The notes: generated from the sequence alone by a model not told the origin. A DNA stretch of 64,000 nt from Allobosea sp. BK604 (GCF_004341515.1 NZ_SLZF01000010.1:186001-250000); one strand, 5' to 3'. Positions 28,952 to 40,133 are shown, counted from the first letter of the stretch. A program made the numbers and translations.

Positions 28952-30142
28952 ATGACCGAGCACAACATCCGCAACTTCTCGATCAATTTCGGCCCGCAGC
29001 ATCCGGCGGCGCACGGCGTGCTGCGCCTCGTGCTGGAGCTCGACGGCGAGATCGTCGAGCGCGTCGATCCGCATATCGGCCTGCTCCATCGCGGCACCGA
29101 GAAGCTGATCGAGGCCAAGACCTATCTCCAGGCCGTGCCCTATTTCGACCGGCTCGACTATGTCGCGCCGATGAACCAGGAGCATGCCTACGCGCTCGCG
29201 GTCGAGCGGCTGATGGGCGTTACCGTGCCCAAGCGCGGCCAGCTCATCCGCGTGCTCTATTCCGAGATCGGCCGCATCCTCTCGCATATCCTCAACGTCA
29301 CCACGCAGGCGATGGATGTCGGCGCGCTGACGCCGCCGCTCTGGGGCTTCGAGGAGCGCGAGAAGCTGATGATCTTCTATGAGCGGGCCTGCGGCGCGCG
29401 CATGCACGCGGCCTATGTCCGGCCCGGCGGCGTCCACCAGGACCTGCCGACCTCGCTGATCCACGACATCGCCGAATGGTGCGATCCGTTCCTCAAGGTC
29501 TGCGACGATCTCGAGGGCCTGCTCAGCGACAATCGCATCTTCAAGCAGCGCAATGTCGATATCGGCGTGGTCGATCTCGAGACCTGCTGGAAATGGGGCT
29601 TCTCGGGCGTGATGGTGCGCGGCTCCGGCGCCGCCTGGGACCTGCGCAAGGCGCAGCCCTACGAGTGCTACGAAGAGCTCGAATTCGATATCCCGATCGG
29701 CAAGAACGGCGACTGCTACGACCGCTACCACATCCGCATGGAGGAGATGCGCCAGTCCGTGCGCATCATGAAGCAGTGCTGCGAGAAGCTGCTCTCGGCG
29801 GAGGGCGGCGGGCCGATCTCCTCGCTCGACGGCAAGATGGTGCCGCCCAAGCGCGGCGAGATGAAGCGCTCGATGGAATCGCTCATCCACCATTTCAAGC
29901 TCTATACCGAGGGCTACAAGGTGCCCGAGGGCGAGGTCTATGCTGCGGTCGAGGCGCCCAAGGGCGAATTCGGCGTCTATCTCGTCTCCGACGGCACCAA
30001 CAAGCCCTACCGCTGCAAGATCAAGGCTCCGGGCTTCGCCCATCTCCAGGCCATGGATTTCATGTGCCGCAAGCACATGCTCGCCGACGTCTCGGCGATC
30101 CTGGGTTCACTGGACATCGTGTTCGGGGAGGTCGACCGGTGA
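28952..30142 (+). CDS. nuoD: NADH-quinone oxidoreductase subunit D
   Basis: The 49 kDa subunit of complex I, which helps form the quinone pocket. The 396 residues begin [21 protein letters not shown], with the conserved HPAAHG loop. RGTEKL, the [14 protein letters not shown] block and the C-terminal DIVFGEVDR follow. GAGGGTTGAGG precedes the ATG at 28952. A double palindromic repeat follows the stop. Confidence 0.98.
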   Translation: MTEHNIRNFSINFGPQHPAAHGVLRLVLELDGEIVERVDPHIGLLHRGTEKLIEAKTYLQAVPYFDRLDYVAPMNQEHAYALAVERLMGVTVPKRGQLIRVLYSEIGRILSHILNVTTQAMDVGALTPPLWGFEEREKLMIFYERACGARMHAAYVRPGGVHQDLPTSLIHDIAEWCDPFLKVCDDLEGLLSDNRIFKQRNVDIGVVDLETCWKWGFSGVMVRGSGAAWDLRKAQPYECYEELEFDIPIGKNGDCYDRYHIRMEEMRQSVRIMKQCCEKLLSAEGGGPISSLDGKMVPPKRGEMKRSMESLIHHFKLYTEGYKVPEGEVYAAVEAPKGEFGVYLVSDGTNKPYRCKIKAPGFAHLQAMDFMCRKHMLADVSAILGSLDIVFGEVDR

Positions 30143-30152
30143 TTGCCTCAAC

Positions 30153-30243
30153 CGTCATGGTCGGCCTCGTGCCGACCATCCACGTCTTGAACGTGGCCAA
30201 TGTTGCCAAGACGTGGATGCTCGGGACAAGCCCGAGCATGACG
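30153..30243. repeat. Inverted pair of palindromic units between nuoD and nuoE
   Basis: Two 37-base units (30153-30189 and 30207-30243) lie in inverse orientation around a 17-base spacer. They differ at five positions. Each unit folds on its own (ATGGTCGG/CCGACCAT in the left, ATGCTCGGG/CCCGAGCAT in the right). Four of the five differences are two compensatory pairs that keep the stem. The full pair could also form one long cruciform or RNA stem. It fills the nuoD-nuoE gap almost entirely. Confidence 0.85.
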
Positions 30244-30261
30244 CGTGGAGTGAACTGAGAC

Positions 30262-31491
30262 ATGTCCGTCCGTCGTCTCGCGCCCGATCAGGTCCAGCCT
30301 ACCTCCTTCGCCTTCACTCCGGCGAACGAGAACTGGGCCGATCAGCAGATCGCCAAATATCCGGAAGGCCGCCAGGCCTCGGCCGTGATCCCGCTCCTGT
30401 GGAAAGCGCAGGAACAGCATCATGGCTGGGTGCCGCGCGCCGCGATCGAGGCCATCGCAAAGAAGCTCTCGATGGCGCCGATGCGCGTCATGGAGGTCGC
30501 CACCTTCTATACGATGTTCAACCTGCAGCCGGTCGGCGAGCATTTCATCCAGCTCTGCGGCACCACGCCCTGCGCATTGCGCGGCGCCGAGGCGCTGAAG
30601 AAGGTCTGCGAGGACGTGATCGGCCCGCAATCGACCGTGTCGGCCGACGGCAAGCTCTCCTGGCTCGAGGTCGAGTGCCTCGGCGCCTGCTGCAACGCGC
30701 CGATGGCGCAGGTCAATTTCGACTATTACGAGGACCTGACCCCGGAGAATTTCCGCAAGCTCCTCGACGATCTGCGGAACGGCCGGCCGACCAAGCCTGG
30801 CCCGCAGGTCGCGCGCTCCGGCTCCGAGCCGCTCGGCGGCGGCGAGACGCTGAAGGATCCCGCGCTGTTCGACGGCTCGATGATCGGCGCCGGCAATTGG
30901 CAGGCCCGCATCACCGAGCAGCGCAAGGCCGCGGCCGAGGCCGCTGCCGCCAAGGCGGCGGCCGAAGCGTCTGCGAAGGCCGAGGCGGAAGCCGCCGCTG
31001 CGGCCGGCAAGGCTGGTCCGACCGATACCAAGACCGCTCCGGCTCCCGAGGCCGCGACGCCCGCTCGTCCCAAGCCGTCGGAGCCGGCCCAGCCGGCCAG
31101 CGCCGCGCAGGACACGCCTTCGGCAGTGGGCAAGGCTGTGAAGGGCTCCGAGCCGGTGGAAGAGGGCAAGACGCCGTCCGACAAGGCTGGCGCGCCCGCC
31201 GCGGTCGAGGAGAGCAAGCCCGAATTGCTGACCGCCGCGCGCAACAATGCGCCTGACGATCTCGAGCTGATCTATGGCGTCGGGCCGAAGCTCGCCAAGA
31301 TGCTCAACGAGATGGGCATCTGGCATTACGATCAGGTCGCGGCCTGGACGCCGGCGGAGCTGGCCTGGGTCGATTCGCGGCTGACCGGCTTCAAGGGCCG
31401 CGCCACCCGTGACGACTGGATCTCCCAGTCCAAGAAGCTCGCGACCGGCTGGCGGCCGGAATCGAAGCTCGGCGACAAGCCGGTGAAGTGA
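30262..31491 (+). CDS. nuoE: NADH-quinone oxidoreductase subunit E with long C-terminal extension
   Basis: The 24 kDa subunit of complex I, with a [2Fe-2S] cluster held by C99, C104, C139 and C143 ([11 protein letters not shown] and [11 protein letters not shown]). The canonical domain ends near residue 200. An Ala/Lys/Glu/Pro-rich linker (about 205-325) then leads to a C-terminal helix-hairpin-helix-like domain (from residue 331: [20 protein letters not shown], then [18 protein letters not shown]). At 409 residues it is about twice the E. coli length. Similar extensions occur in rhizobial NuoE; their role is unknown. Confidence 0.96.
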   Translation: MSVRRLAPDQVQPTSFAFTPANENWADQQIAKYPEGRQASAVIPLLWKAQEQHHGWVPRAAIEAIAKKLSMAPMRVMEVATFYTMFNLQPVGEHFIQLCGTTPCALRGAEALKKVCEDVIGPQSTVSADGKLSWLEVECLGACCNAPMAQVNFDYYEDLTPENFRKLLDDLRNGRPTKPGPQVARSGSEPLGGGETLKDPALFDGSMIGAGNWQARITEQRKAAAEAAAAKAAAEASAKAEAEAAAAAGKAGPTDTKTAPAPEAATPARPKPSEPAQPASAAQDTPSAVGKAVKGSEPVEEGKTPSDKAGAPAAVEESKPELLTAARNNAPDDLELIYGVGPKLAKMLNEMGIWHYDQVAAWTPAELAWVDSRLTGFKGRATRDDWISQSKKLATGWRPESKLGDKPVK

Positions 31492-31501
31492 GGCGAAAAC
31501 G

Positions 31502-32806
31502 ATGCTTGCAGATCGCGACCGCATCTTCACCAATCTCTACGGCCTGCACGATCCCGGGCTGAAGGGCGCCATCCAGCGCGGCGCCTGGGACGGCACCAAG
31601 TTCCTGCTCGAGCAGGGCCGCGACTGGATCATCGACGAGATGAAGAAGTCGGGCCTGCGCGGCCGTGGCGGCGCCGGCTTCCCGACCGGCCTGAAATGGT
31701 CGTTCATGCCCAAGCAGAGCGACGGGCGCCCGCATTACCTCGTCGTCAACGCAGACGAGTCGGAGCCGGGCACCTGCAAGGACCGCGAGATCATGCGCAA
31801 CGACCCGCATACGCTGGTCGAGGGCTGCCTGATCGCCTCCTTCGCGATGGGCGCGAACGCGGCCTACATCTATATCCGCGGCGAATATGTCGCCGAGCGC
31901 GAGGCGCTCCAGCGTGCCGTCGACGAGGCCTATGAGGCCAGGCTCATCGGCAAGGACAACAAGCACGGCTATCCGTTTGATCTTTATGTGCATCACGGCG
32001 CCGGCGCCTATATCTGCGGCGAAGAGACGGCGCTGCTCGAGAGCCTCGAGGGCAAGAAGGGCATGCCGCGGCTGAAGCCGCCATTCCCCGCCAATGTCGG
32101 CCTCTACGGTTGCCCGACCACGGTCAACAATGTCGAGTCGATCGCGGTCGCGCCGACCATCCTGCGCCGCGGCGCGAGCTGGTTCTCCTCGATCGGCACG
32201 CCCAACAATGTCGGCACCAAGCTGTTCTGCGTCTCCGGCCATGTGAACAAGCCGTGCAATGTCGAAGAGGCGATGGGCTTGACCTTCCGCGAGCTGATCG
32301 ACCGCCATTGCGGCGGCATCCGCGGCGGCTGGGACAATCTCAAGGCGGTCATCCCGGGGGGCTCCTCGGTGCGCATGGTGCCGGCCGAGCAAATCATCGA
32401 CACGCCGATGGATTTCGACTCGCTCTCGAAGCTGCGCTCCGGCCTCGGCACGGCGGCGGTGATCGTGATGGACAAGTCGACCGACATCGTCCGCGCCATC
32501 GCCCGCATCAGCTATTTCTACAAGCATGAGAGCTGCGGGCAGTGCACGCCCTGCCGCGAGGGCACTGGCTGGATGTGGCGCGTGATCAGCCGCATGGCCG
32601 AGGGCAGGGCGCAGAAGCGCGAGATCGACATGCTGCTCGACGTCACCAAGCAGATCGAGGGCCACACGATCTGCGCGCTCGGCGATGCCGCGGCCTGGCC
32701 GATCCAGGGCCTGATCGCGCATTTCCGTCATGAGATTGAGCAGCGCATCGACGACTATGCCGCCAACCCGCATAGCGAGCCGGTTCGGCTGATGGCGGCG
32801 GAGTGA
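31502..32806 (+). CDS. nuoF: NADH-quinone oxidoreductase subunit F
   Basis: The 51 kDa subunit, binding NADH, FMN and cluster N3. The 434 residues show the FMN/NADH motif [13 protein letters not shown] and [14 protein letters not shown]. Cluster N3 ligands are C345, C348, C351 ([11 protein letters not shown]) and C391 (HTICALGD). Its TGA overlaps the GTG of the pentapeptide-repeat gene (GTGA). Confidence 0.98.
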   Translation: MLADRDRIFTNLYGLHDPGLKGAIQRGAWDGTKFLLEQGRDWIIDEMKKSGLRGRGGAGFPTGLKWSFMPKQSDGRPHYLVVNADESEPGTCKDREIMRNDPHTLVEGCLIASFAMGANAAYIYIRGEYVAEREALQRAVDEAYEARLIGKDNKHGYPFDLYVHHGAGAYICGEETALLESLEGKKGMPRLKPPFPANVGLYGCPTTVNNVESIAVAPTILRRGASWFSSIGTPNNVGTKLFCVSGHVNKPCNVEEAMGLTFRELIDRHCGGIRGGWDNLKAVIPGGSSVRMVPAEQIIDTPMDFDSLSKLRSGLGTAAVIVMDKSTDIVRAIARISYFYKHESCGQCTPCREGTGWMWRVISRMAEGRAQKREIDMLLDVTKQIEGHTICALGDAAAWPIQGLIAHFRHEIEQRIDDYAANPHSEPVRLMAAE

Positions 32807-33153
32807 GCGTGATGAAGATCGAGCGCGAGAAGCACCGGCTGGAGGTTCGCGGCTCGGATATTTCCGGGTCCGTGTTCGACGACGTGAACATGTCGGGCGG
32901 CACGTTCGAGAACGTCAACCTGTCCGGCGGCGAGTATCACAACGTCAATCTGGCTGGCTGCTCCTTCGACGATCTCAACATGTCGGGCTGGCGGGTGCAC
33001 AACGTGAACCTGTCGGGCCTGCGCATCGACAAGGCCAATCTTGCGGGTGCCTCGAACACGGCGGGCCGCATGGAAGGCATGACGATTGACGGGATTCTTG
33101 TGACCGACCTGCTGGACTTCTGGACTGCGGGTCACGAGGCGAAACAGGCATGA
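32803..33153 (+). CDS. Pentapeptide-repeat protein between nuoF and nuoG
   Basis: A 116-residue protein whose residues 21-80 are exactly six ten-residue units of the form [SA]G-x-x-[hydrophobic]-x-x-[VLA]-N-[LM], for example [10 protein letters not shown] and [10 protein letters not shown]. That is twelve pentapeptides, or about three coils of a right-handed beta-helix. A short C-terminal cap ([15 protein letters not shown]) ends it. There is no signal peptide. The GTG overlaps the nuoF stop by four bases and its TGA overlaps the nuoG ATG (ATGA), so translation is coupled on both sides. An ATG at 32812 is an alternative start. Function unknown; expression would match NuoF and NuoG. Confidence 0.9.
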   Translation: MSVMKIEREKHRLEVRGSDISGSVFDDVNMSGGTFENVNLSGGEYHNVNLAGCSFDDLNMSGWRVHNVNLSGLRIDKANLAGASNTAGRMEGMTIDGILVTDLLDFWTAGHEAKQA

Positions 33154-35213
33154 CCAAGCTCCTCATCGACGGCATCGAGGTCGACGTACCGGCCGACTAC
33201 ACCGTGCTCCAGGCCTGCGAGGCCGCAGGCGCCGAGGTGCCGCGCTTCTGCTTCCATGAGCGGCTCTCGATCGCCGGCAATTGCCGCATGTGCCTGGTCG
33301 AGGTGAAGGGCGGCCCGCCGAAGCCGCAGGCCTCCTGCGCCATCGGCGTGCGCGATCTGCGCCCCGGCCCGAACGGCGAGCCGCCGGTCGTCCTGACCAA
33401 GTCGCCGATGGTCAAGAAGGCGCGCGAAGGGGTGATGGAGTTCCTGCTCATCAACCACCCGCTCGACTGCCCGATCTGCGACCAGGGCGGCGAGTGCGAC
33501 CTGCAGGACCAGGCGATGGCCTATGGCGTCGACACGTCGCGCTATGCCGAGAACAAGCGCGCGGTCGAGGACAAGTATATCGGCCCGCTGGTCAAGACCT
33601 CGATGACGCGCTGCATCCAGTGCACGCGCTGCGTCCGCTTCACCACTGAAGTCGCTGGCGGCACCGATCTTGGCGCCATCGGCCGCGGCGAGGACATGGA
33701 GATCACGACCTATCTCGAGCAGGCGATGACCTCTGAGCTCCAGGGCAACGTGGTCGATCTCTGCCCGGTCGGCGCGCTGACCTCAAAGCCCTACCAGAAC
33801 AAGGCCCGCCCCTGGGAGCTGACCAAGACCGAATCCATCGACGTGATGGACGCGGTCGGCTCGGCGATCCGCGTCGATTCCCGCGGCCGCGAGGTGATGC
33901 GCATCCTGCCGCGCGTCAACGAGGCGGTGAACGAGGAGTGGATCTCCGACAAGACCCGCCACATCGTCGACGGGCTGCGGACGCAGCGGCTCGACCGGCC
34001 CTATATCCGCGAGAACGGCAAGCTCCGGGCCGCGAGCTGGACCGAGGCCTTCGCGCTGATCGCATCCAAGGTGAAGGCGGCCAAGCCCGAGCGCATCGGC
34101 GCCATTGCCGGCGATCTCGCCGCCGTCGAGGAGATGTTCGCCCTGAAGGCGCTGATCGCCTCGCTCGGCAGCGCCAATCTCGACGCCCGCCAGGACGGCA
34201 CCAAGCTGCATCCGAAGCATGGCCGCGCCAGCTACGTCCTCAATGCCGGCATCGCCGGGATCGAGGAGGCGACCTCGCTACTGATCATCGGCGCCAATCC
34301 GCGCCGCGAGGCTCCGATCATCAATGCCCGCATCCGCAAGCGCTGGCTGCGCGGCGACTTCAAGGTCTCGCTGATCGGCGAGCAGGCCGACCTGACCTAT
34401 AGTCATGACTATCTCGGCGCCGGCCCCGAGACACTGGCCGAGCTGGTCAAGAGCGCCTCGGCCGCCGGCGACAAGCCGATGGTGCTGGTCGGGCAGGGCG
34501 CTCTCGCCCGTGCCGACGGCGAGGCGCTGCTCTCGCTCGCCGCCAAGGCGGCGCAGACACTGGGCGCGGTCAAGGATGGCTGGAACGGCTTTGGCGTGCT
34601 CCACACCGCTGCCGCGCGTGTCGGCGCGCTCGATCTCGGCCTGGTGCCGGGCGAGGGCGGTCTCGACGTTGCCGGCATGCTGCAGCCGGGCGCGCTCGAC
34701 GTGCTCTACCTGCTCGGCGCCGACGAGATCGAGGTGCCGGAAGGCGCCTTCGTGATCTACCAGGGCACCCATGGCGACAAGGGCGCCCATCGCGCCGACG
34801 TCATCCTGCCCGGCGCGACCTATACCGAGAAATCCGGCACCTACGCCAATACCGAGGGCAGGGTGCAGATGACCGACCGCGCAACTTTCCCGCCGGGCGA
34901 TGCCCGCGAGGACTGGGCGATCCTGCGTGCGCTCTCTGGCGCGCTCGACAAGACGCTGCCCTTCGACTCGCTCGGCGCGTTGCGCAAGGCGCTCTATGCC
35001 GATCACCCGCACCTTGCCGCGCATGACACGCTGACGCTTGCCGATGCCTCGGTGCTCGGCGCGCTGGCGGGCCTCGGCGGCAAGACCGACAAGGCCGGCT
35101 TCGCTTCGGTGATCGCCGACTTCTATCAGACCAACCCGATCGCGCGCGCCTCGGCCATCATGGCCGAATGCTCGGCGCTGGCTTCCGGCCGGATGCGGCA
35201 GGCGGCGGAGTAA
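33150..35213 (+). CDS. nuoG: NADH-quinone oxidoreductase subunit G
   Basis: The 75 kDa iron-sulfur subunit. The 687 residues hold [2Fe-2S] ligands C34, C45, C48 and C63 ([17 protein letters not shown]), then the HxxxCxxC ligands in [19 protein letters not shown], and the second [4Fe-4S] motif [11 protein letters not shown] with [12 protein letters not shown] molybdopterin-oxidoreductase-like domain without cofactor follows ([19 protein letters not shown]). Translation is coupled to the pentapeptide-repeat gene; nuoH starts six bases after its stop. Confidence 0.98.
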   Translation: MTKLLIDGIEVDVPADYTVLQACEAAGAEVPRFCFHERLSIAGNCRMCLVEVKGGPPKPQASCAIGVRDLRPGPNGEPPVVLTKSPMVKKAREGVMEFLLINHPLDCPICDQGGECDLQDQAMAYGVDTSRYAENKRAVEDKYIGPLVKTSMTRCIQCTRCVRFTTEVAGGTDLGAIGRGEDMEITTYLEQAMTSELQGNVVDLCPVGALTSKPYQNKARPWELTKTESIDVMDAVGSAIRVDSRGREVMRILPRVNEAVNEEWISDKTRHIVDGLRTQRLDRPYIRENGKLRAASWTEAFALIASKVKAAKPERIGAIAGDLAAVEEMFALKALIASLGSANLDARQDGTKLHPKHGRASYVLNAGIAGIEEATSLLIIGANPRREAPIINARIRKRWLRGDFKVSLIGEQADLTYSHDYLGAGPETLAELVKSASAAGDKPMVLVGQGALARADGEALLSLAAKAAQTLGAVKDGWNGFGVLHTAAARVGALDLGLVPGEGGLDVAGMLQPGALDVLYLLGADEIEVPEGAFVIYQGTHGDKGAHRADVILPGATYTEKSGTYANTEGRVQMTDRATFPPGDAREDWAILRALSGALDKTLPFDSLGALRKALYADHPHLAAHDTLTLADASVLGALAGLGGKTDKAGFASVIADFYQTNPIARASAIMAECSALASGRMRQAAE

Positions 35214-35219
35214 GGCACG

Positions 35220-36239
35220 ATGAACTGGGATATCGTCCTCGATCTCGCGATCATTCTCGGCAAGAGCCTGCTGCTGCTGGTCTGCCTGCTGGTCTTCATC
35301 GCCTATATCCTGCTGGCCGACCGCAAGATCTGGGCGGCCGTGCAGCTGCGCCGCGGCCCCAACGTGGTCGGGCCCTTCGGCCTGTTCCAGAGCTTCGCCG
35401 ACCTGCTGAAATTCGTCTTCAAGGAGCCGATCGTCCCGGCCAGCTCCAACAAGGGCGTCTTCCTGCTGGCGCCGCTCGTTTCCTGCGTGCTCGCGCTCGC
35501 GGCCTGGGCGGTCATTCCGGTGGCGGAAGGCTGGGCGATCGCCGATATCAATGTCGGCATCCTCTATATTTTCGCGATCTCCTCGCTCGGCGTCTACGGC
35601 GTCATCATGGGGGGCTGGGCTTCGAACTCGAAATACCCGTTCCTCGGCGCCCTGCGCTCGGCGGCGCAGATGGTGTCCTACGAGGTCTCGATCGGCTTCG
35701 TGATCATCACCGTGCTGCTCTGCGTCGGCTCGCTCAACCTCTCGGCCATCGTCGAGGCGCAGAACACCAGTTGGGGCATGCTGCGCTGGTACTGGCTGCC
35801 GCTCTTGCCGATGTTCGTGGTCTTCTTCATCTCGGCGCTGGCCGAGACGAACCGGCCGCCCTTCGACCTGCCCGAGGCCGAATCCGAGCTCGTCGCCGGC
35901 TTCATGGTCGAGTACTCCTCGACCCCGTACCTGCTGTTCATGCTCGGCGAATACGTGGCGATCATGACCATGTGCTCGCTGACCACGATCCTGTTCCTCG
36001 GCGGCTGGCTGCCGCCGTTCCCGATCGCGCCTTTCACCTGGCTGCCGGGCGTCTTCTGGTTCGCGCTGAAGATCACGCTGGTCTTCTTCATGTTCGCGAT
36101 GGTGAAGGCCTTCGTGCCGCGCTACCGCTACGATCAGCTGATGCGGCTGGGCTGGAAGGTCTTCCTGCCGCTCTCGCTGGTCTCGGTCGTTGTCGTGGCG
36201 GCGGTGCTGCAGATCACCGGCTGGGCGCCGGTGCACTGA
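35220..36239 (+). CDS. nuoH: NADH-quinone oxidoreductase subunit H
   Basis: The ND1 homologue, which connects the peripheral arm to the proton-pumping arm. The 339 residues have about eight transmembrane helices and the family blocks [60 protein letters not shown] and [20 protein letters not shown]. The final A of the TGA is the first base of the next ATG. Confidence 0.98.
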   Translation: MNWDIVLDLAIILGKSLLLLVCLLVFIAYILLADRKIWAAVQLRRGPNVVGPFGLFQSFADLLKFVFKEPIVPASSNKGVFLLAPLVSCVLALAAWAVIPVAEGWAIADINVGILYIFAISSLGVYGVIMGGWASNSKYPFLGALRSAAQMVSYEVSIGFVIITVLLCVGSLNLSAIVEAQNTSWGMLRWYWLPLLPMFVVFFISALAETNRPPFDLPEAESELVAGFMVEYSSTPYLLFMLGEYVAIMTMCSLTTILFLGGWLPPFPIAPFTWLPGVFWFALKITLVFFMFAMVKAFVPRYRYDQLMRLGWKVFLPLSLVSVVVVAAVLQITGWAPVH

Positions 36240-36478
36240 TGGGGGATTGGCCCGGCCTCGTCGGAGCTCTGATCGGCTTCGTCGTTGGCCTGGTCCAGTA
36301 CAGGCTGGTTTCGGGCGTGGTAGTCGCCGGTTTGCGCCGGACGAACCCCTCGAAGACCCGGGCCGAGTACGATGATTACGAGCGTCGGATTCGCCTGCTC
36401 CAGGCGGCGATTCTGGTGCTGACTTTGCTGGTTTGGCCCGTAATGGGCTATGTGATCGGCCGGACCCTGTTCGGCTGA
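36239..36478 (+). CDS. Small two-helix membrane protein between nuoH and nuoI
   Basis: A 79-residue protein whose ATG shares one base with the nuoH stop (TGATG). It has two hydrophobic helices (about residues 5-30, [20 protein letters not shown], and 54-76, [19 protein letters not shown]). They are joined by a charged segment containing [20 protein letters not shown]. It ends 22 bases before nuoI. No family is recognised. The position, coupling and membrane nature make it a candidate accessory subunit or assembly factor of complex I; that is inference. Confidence 0.82.
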   Translation: MGDWPGLVGALIGFVVGLVQYRLVSGVVVAGLRRTNPSKTRAEYDDYERRIRLLQAAILVLTLLVWPVMGYVIGRTLFG

Positions 36479-36500
36479 GTATGAAGAGGGATTGAGGGCG

Positions 36501-36989
36501 ATGTCACTCGCGCAAGCCGCCAAGGGATTGCTGCTCCAGGAGTTCGTCTCGGCGTTCTTCCTGTCGATGCGCTATTTCTTCAAGCCGAAGGCGACGCTGA
36601 ACTACCCCTTCGAGAAGGGGCAGCTTTCGCCGCGTTTCCGTGGCGAGCACGCGCTGCGCCGCTATCCGAACGGTGAGGAACGCTGTATCGCCTGCAAGCT
36701 CTGCGAGGCGATCTGCCCGGCCCAGGCCATCACCATCGAGGCCGGCCCGCGCCGCAATGACGGCACCCGCCGCACCACGCGCTACGACATCGACATGACC
36801 AAGTGCATCTATTGCGGCTTCTGCCAGGAAGCCTGCCCGGTCGATGCCATCGTCGAAGGCCCGAATTTCGAGTTCGCGACCGAGACCCGCGAGGAGCTGT
36901 TCTACGACAAGGACAAGCTGCTCGCGAACGGCGCGCGCTGGGAACGCGAGATCGCGCGCAACATCGCGATGGATGCTCCCTACCGCTGA
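36501..36989 (+). CDS. nuoI: NADH-quinone oxidoreductase subunit I
   Basis: The 23 kDa subunit with two [4Fe-4S] clusters (N6a and N6b) passing electrons toward N2. The 162 residues show C62-x2-C65-x2-C68-x3-C72P ([14 protein letters not shown]) and C102-x2-C105-x2-C108-x3-C112P ([13 protein letters not shown]). An N-terminal amphipathic helix binds the membrane arm. The ATG at 36501 has a GAGGG site; the in-frame ATG-like extension from 36492 is not needed. A 127-base gap with no visible gene precedes nuoJ. Confidence 0.98.
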   Translation: MSLAQAAKGLLLQEFVSAFFLSMRYFFKPKATLNYPFEKGQLSPRFRGEHALRRYPNGEERCIACKLCEAICPAQAITIEAGPRRNDGTRRTTRYDIDMTKCIYCGFCQEACPVDAIVEGPNFEFATETREELFYDKDKLLANGARWEREIARNIAMDAPYR

Positions 36990-37116
36990 TCAGCCTCGCC
37001 CGTCGCGCGGTTGTCGCGTCCGGCGGGCCTGACTATAGACGCTCCAAACTGCGCCGGAGTCGCCTGGCGCCCGACTGAAACGAGGACCGCCTGCGAGGGC
37101 GGAAGGGTTGGCCGAG

Positions 37117-37737
37117 ATGAATGCCGCAGCGGCTTTCTTCTATCTGTTCTCAGGCATCACCATCGCCTCGGCGTTCATGGTGGTGTCGTCGCGCAACCCC
37201 GTTCATTCGGTGCTGTTCCTGATCCTCGCCTTCGTCAACGCGGCGGGGCTCTTCCTGCTGCTCGGGGCCGAGTTCCTCGCGATGCTGCTGGTCGTCGTCT
37301 ATGTCGGCGCGGTCGCAGTGCTCTTCCTCTTCGTGGTGATGATGCTCGACGTCGACTTCGCCGAGTTCCGCCAGGGCTTCCTGCAATACCTGCCGGTCGG
37401 GGCGCTGATCGGGCTGATCTTCGCGGTCGAGCTCCTGCTCGTCGTCGGCGCCTGGGTCATCGACCCGCAGATCGTGCGCGCCCCCGTCGCCGCGATCCCG
37501 GCGAATATCAGCAATACCGAGGCGCTCGGCCGGGTGCTCTACACCCAGTATATCTACTACTTCCAGGCGGCCGGCCTCGTGCTGCTCGTCGCCATGATCG
37601 GCGCCATCGTGCTCACTCTGCGCGACCGGCCGGGCGTCAAGCGCCAGAGCATTCCGCAGCAGAACGCCCGCACCAAGGAGACCGCCATGGAGGTCCGCAA
37701 GGTGCAGTCGCATGCCGGCGTTGAGGAGACCGTCTGA
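37117..37737 (+). CDS. nuoJ: NADH-quinone oxidoreductase subunit J
   Basis: The ND6 homologue in the membrane arm. The 206 residues have five transmembrane helices. The family block [20 protein letters not shown] is followed by the [20 protein letters not shown] segment, which carries the pi-bulge helix. The hydrophilic C-terminal tail (about 35 residues) is longer than in E. coli. GGAAGGG lies nine bases before the ATG at 37117; the earlier TTG has no room for a ribosome site. The stop overlaps nuoK by one base. Confidence 0.97.
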   Translation: MNAAAAFFYLFSGITIASAFMVVSSRNPVHSVLFLILAFVNAAGLFLLLGAEFLAMLLVVVYVGAVAVLFLFVVMMLDVDFAEFRQGFLQYLPVGALIGLIFAVELLLVVGAWVIDPQIVRAPVAAIPANISNTEALGRVLYTQYIYYFQAAGLVLLVAMIGAIVLTLRDRPGVKRQSIPQQNARTKETAMEVRKVQSHAGVEETV

Positions 37738-38042
37738 TGATCGGCCTTGGACATTATCTCGCGGTCGGCGCCATCCTGTTCACGCTCGGCGTGCTCGGCA
37801 TCTTCATCAACCGCAAGAACGTCATCGTCATCCTGATGTCGGTCGAGCTGATCCTGCTCTCGGTCAACATCAACTTCGTCGCCTTCTCCAGCTTCCTGAA
37901 CGACATCGTCGGCCAGGTCTTCGCGCTGCTGGTGCTGACGGTGGCTGCGGCTGAGGCCGCGATCGGCCTCGCCATTCTCGTCGTCTACTTCCGCAACCGC
38001 GGCACGATCGCGGTGGAAGACATCAACATGATGAAAGGCTGA
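37737..38042 (+). CDS. nuoK: NADH-quinone oxidoreductase subunit K
   Basis: The ND4L homologue. The 101 residues have three transmembrane helices with the conserved helix-2 and helix-3 acidic residues in [17 protein letters not shown] and [20 protein letters not shown]. Length equals the family norm. The ATG shares a base with the nuoJ stop. Confidence 0.98.
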   Translation: MIGLGHYLAVGAILFTLGVLGIFINRKNVIVILMSVELILLSVNINFVAFSSFLNDIVGQVFALLVLTVAAAEAAIGLAILVVYFRNRGTIAVEDINMMKG

Positions 38043-38068
38043 GCGCCCTCGGGGCCCCGCGACCTGCC

Positions 38069-40132
38069 ATGTATCACCTGATCGTCTTCCTCCCGCTCAT
38101 CGGCTTCCTGATCGCCGGCATTCTCGGCCGCCTGATCGGCGCGCGTGGCTCCGAGATCGTCACCACCTCGCTGCTGATGGTCTCCGCGGTCCTGTCCTGG
38201 GTCGCCTTCTTCCAGGTCGGCTTCGGCTCGGGCACCACCCGCGTCCAGGTCGCGACCTGGCTCGCCTCGGCCGATCTTCGCGTCGACTGGGCCTTCCGCA
38301 TCGATACGCTGACAGCGGTGATGCTGGTCGTCGTCAACACCGTGTCGTCGCTCGTGCACCTCTACTCGATCGGCTACATGCACGAGGATCCGCACCGTCC
38401 GCGCTTCTTCGCCTATCTCTCGCTCTTCACCTTCGCCATGCTGATGCTGGTGACGGCCGACAACCTAGTCCAGATGTTCTTCGGCTGGGAGGGCGTCGGT
38501 CTCGCCTCCTACTTGCTGATCGGCTTCTGGTACCAGAAGCCCTCGGCCAATGCCGCGGCGATGAAGGCCTTCATCGTCAACCGCGTCGGCGATTTCGGCT
38601 TCGCGCTCGGCATCTTCCTGGTCTTCGTGCTGTTCGGCACGGTCGCCTTCGACGGCATCTTCCCGAAGGCCGGCGAGCTGGTGAACCAGAATTTCCGCTT
38701 CCTCGGCCATGACTGGAACGCGCTCACGCTGGCCTCGTTGCTGCTCTTCATGGGCGCCATGGGCAAGTCGGCTCAGTTCCTGCTGCACACCTGGCTGCCT
38801 GACGCGATGGAGGGCCCGACCCCGGTCTCCGCGCTCATCCATGCCGCGACCATGGTAACCGCCGGCGTCTTCATGGTGGCGCGCCTGTCGCCGATCTTCG
38901 AATACGCCCCGGCGGCGCTCACCGTCGTCGTCGTCATCGGCGCGACCACGGCCTTCTTCGCCGCGACGGTCGGCCTCGTGCAGAACGACATCAAGCGCGT
39001 CATCGCCTATTCGACCTGCTCGCAGCTCGGCTACATGTTCGTCGCGCTCGGCGTCGGCGCCTATTCGGCCGGCATCTTCCACCTGTTCACCCACGCCTTC
39101 TTCAAGGCGCTGCTGTTCCTCGGGGCCGGCTCGGTCATCCACGCGATGCACCACGAGCAGGACATGCGGAACATGGGCGGCCTGCGGAAATACATCCCGT
39201 GGACGGCCGCGGCCATGACGATCGGCAACCTGGCGCTGACCGGCTTCCCGCTCTTCGCCGGCTACTTCTCCAAGGACGCGATCATCGAGAGCGCCTATGC
39301 CTCGGTCGAGCATGGCGGCTTCGCGAGTTCCTATGCCTATGTGCTGCTGGTCGTCGCCGCCTGCTTCACCTCCTTCTACTCCTGGCGCCTCTATTTCATG
39401 ACTTTCGAGGGGCAGCCGCGCTGGGCCGGCCACGGTCATCACGATGACCACGCCCATGGCCATGACGACCATGCCGCCGCTCACCACGGCTCGCATGATG
39501 CGAACGCCAAGGATGATCACGCCCATGCCTCGCATGGTCACGATGATCACGGGCATGGCCATGACCACACGCCGCATGAGAGCCCGCTGGTGATGATGGT
39601 CCCGCTTGCCGTGCTGTCGCTCGGCGCGGTCTTCGCCGGTCTCGCGTTCAAGGGCGCCTTCATCGGCGAGGGCTACGAGCATTTCTGGAAGGCCGCCCTC
39701 TTCACCGGCAAGGACAACCACATCCTGCACGAGATGCACGAGGTTCCGGGCTGGGTCGTAGCCTCGCCCTTCGTCGCGATGGTGATCGGCTTCCTCGTCG
39801 CGCTCTACATGTACATGCTGCGGCCGGACGTGCCGGGCAAGCTCGCGGCGGCGAACCCGGTCCTGTACCGGTTCCTGCTCAACAAGTGGTACTTCGACGA
39901 GATCTACGACTTCCTGTTCGTGAAGCCGGCGATGTGGCTCGGCAGGTTCCTCTGGAAGAAGGGCGACGGGTTCGTCATCGACGGCTTCGGGCCGGATGGC
40001 GTCTCGGCCCGCGTGGTCGACGTCACCAACCGCGTCGTGCGGCTGCAGACGGGTTACGTCTACCACTACGCTTTCGCCATGCTGATCGGCGCCGCCGGCC
40101 TGGTGACCTGGTATCTCCTGACGCGCGGGTGA
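38069..40132 (+). CDS. nuoL: NADH-quinone oxidoreductase subunit L with His-rich loop
   Basis: Antiporter-like proton-pumping subunit (ND5). The 687 residues include [20 protein letters not shown], the [21 protein letters not shown] block and the long C-terminal amphipathic helix region. Residues 455-503 form an insertion with 19 histidines in 49 residues, interspersed with Asp, Gly and Ala (units such as [11 protein letters not shown]). It lies in a loop before the last helices. Such a stretch can bind metal ions; whether it does here is unknown. nuoM starts one base after the stop. Confidence 0.97.
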   Translation: MYHLIVFLPLIGFLIAGILGRLIGARGSEIVTTSLLMVSAVLSWVAFFQVGFGSGTTRVQVATWLASADLRVDWAFRIDTLTAVMLVVVNTVSSLVHLYSIGYMHEDPHRPRFFAYLSLFTFAMLMLVTADNLVQMFFGWEGVGLASYLLIGFWYQKPSANAAAMKAFIVNRVGDFGFALGIFLVFVLFGTVAFDGIFPKAGELVNQNFRFLGHDWNALTLASLLLFMGAMGKSAQFLLHTWLPDAMEGPTPVSALIHAATMVTAGVFMVARLSPIFEYAPAALTVVVVIGATTAFFAATVGLVQNDIKRVIAYSTCSQLGYMFVALGVGAYSAGIFHLFTHAFFKALLFLGAGSVIHAMHHEQDMRNMGGLRKYIPWTAAAMTIGNLALTGFPLFAGYFSKDAIIESAYASVEHGGFASSYAYVLLVVAACFTSFYSWRLYFMTFEGQPRWAGHGHHDDHAHGHDDHAAAHHGSHDANAKDDHAHASHGHDDHGHGHDHTPHESPLVMMVPLAVLSLGAVFAGLAFKGAFIGEGYEHFWKAALFTGKDNHILHEMHEVPGWVVASPFVAMVIGFLVALYMYMLRPDVPGKLAAANPVLYRFLLNKWYFDEIYDFLFVKPAMWLGRFLWKKGDGFVIDGFGPDGVSARVVDVTNRVVRLQTGYVYHYAFAMLIGAAGLVTWYLLTRG

Positions 40133-40133
40133 G

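Noticed and set aside
35168-36478. A 436-codon plus-strand frame across nuoH
   Set aside because: Most of it is an off-frame shadow of nuoH. Only its last 79 codons (from 36239) are a credible gene, reported separately.
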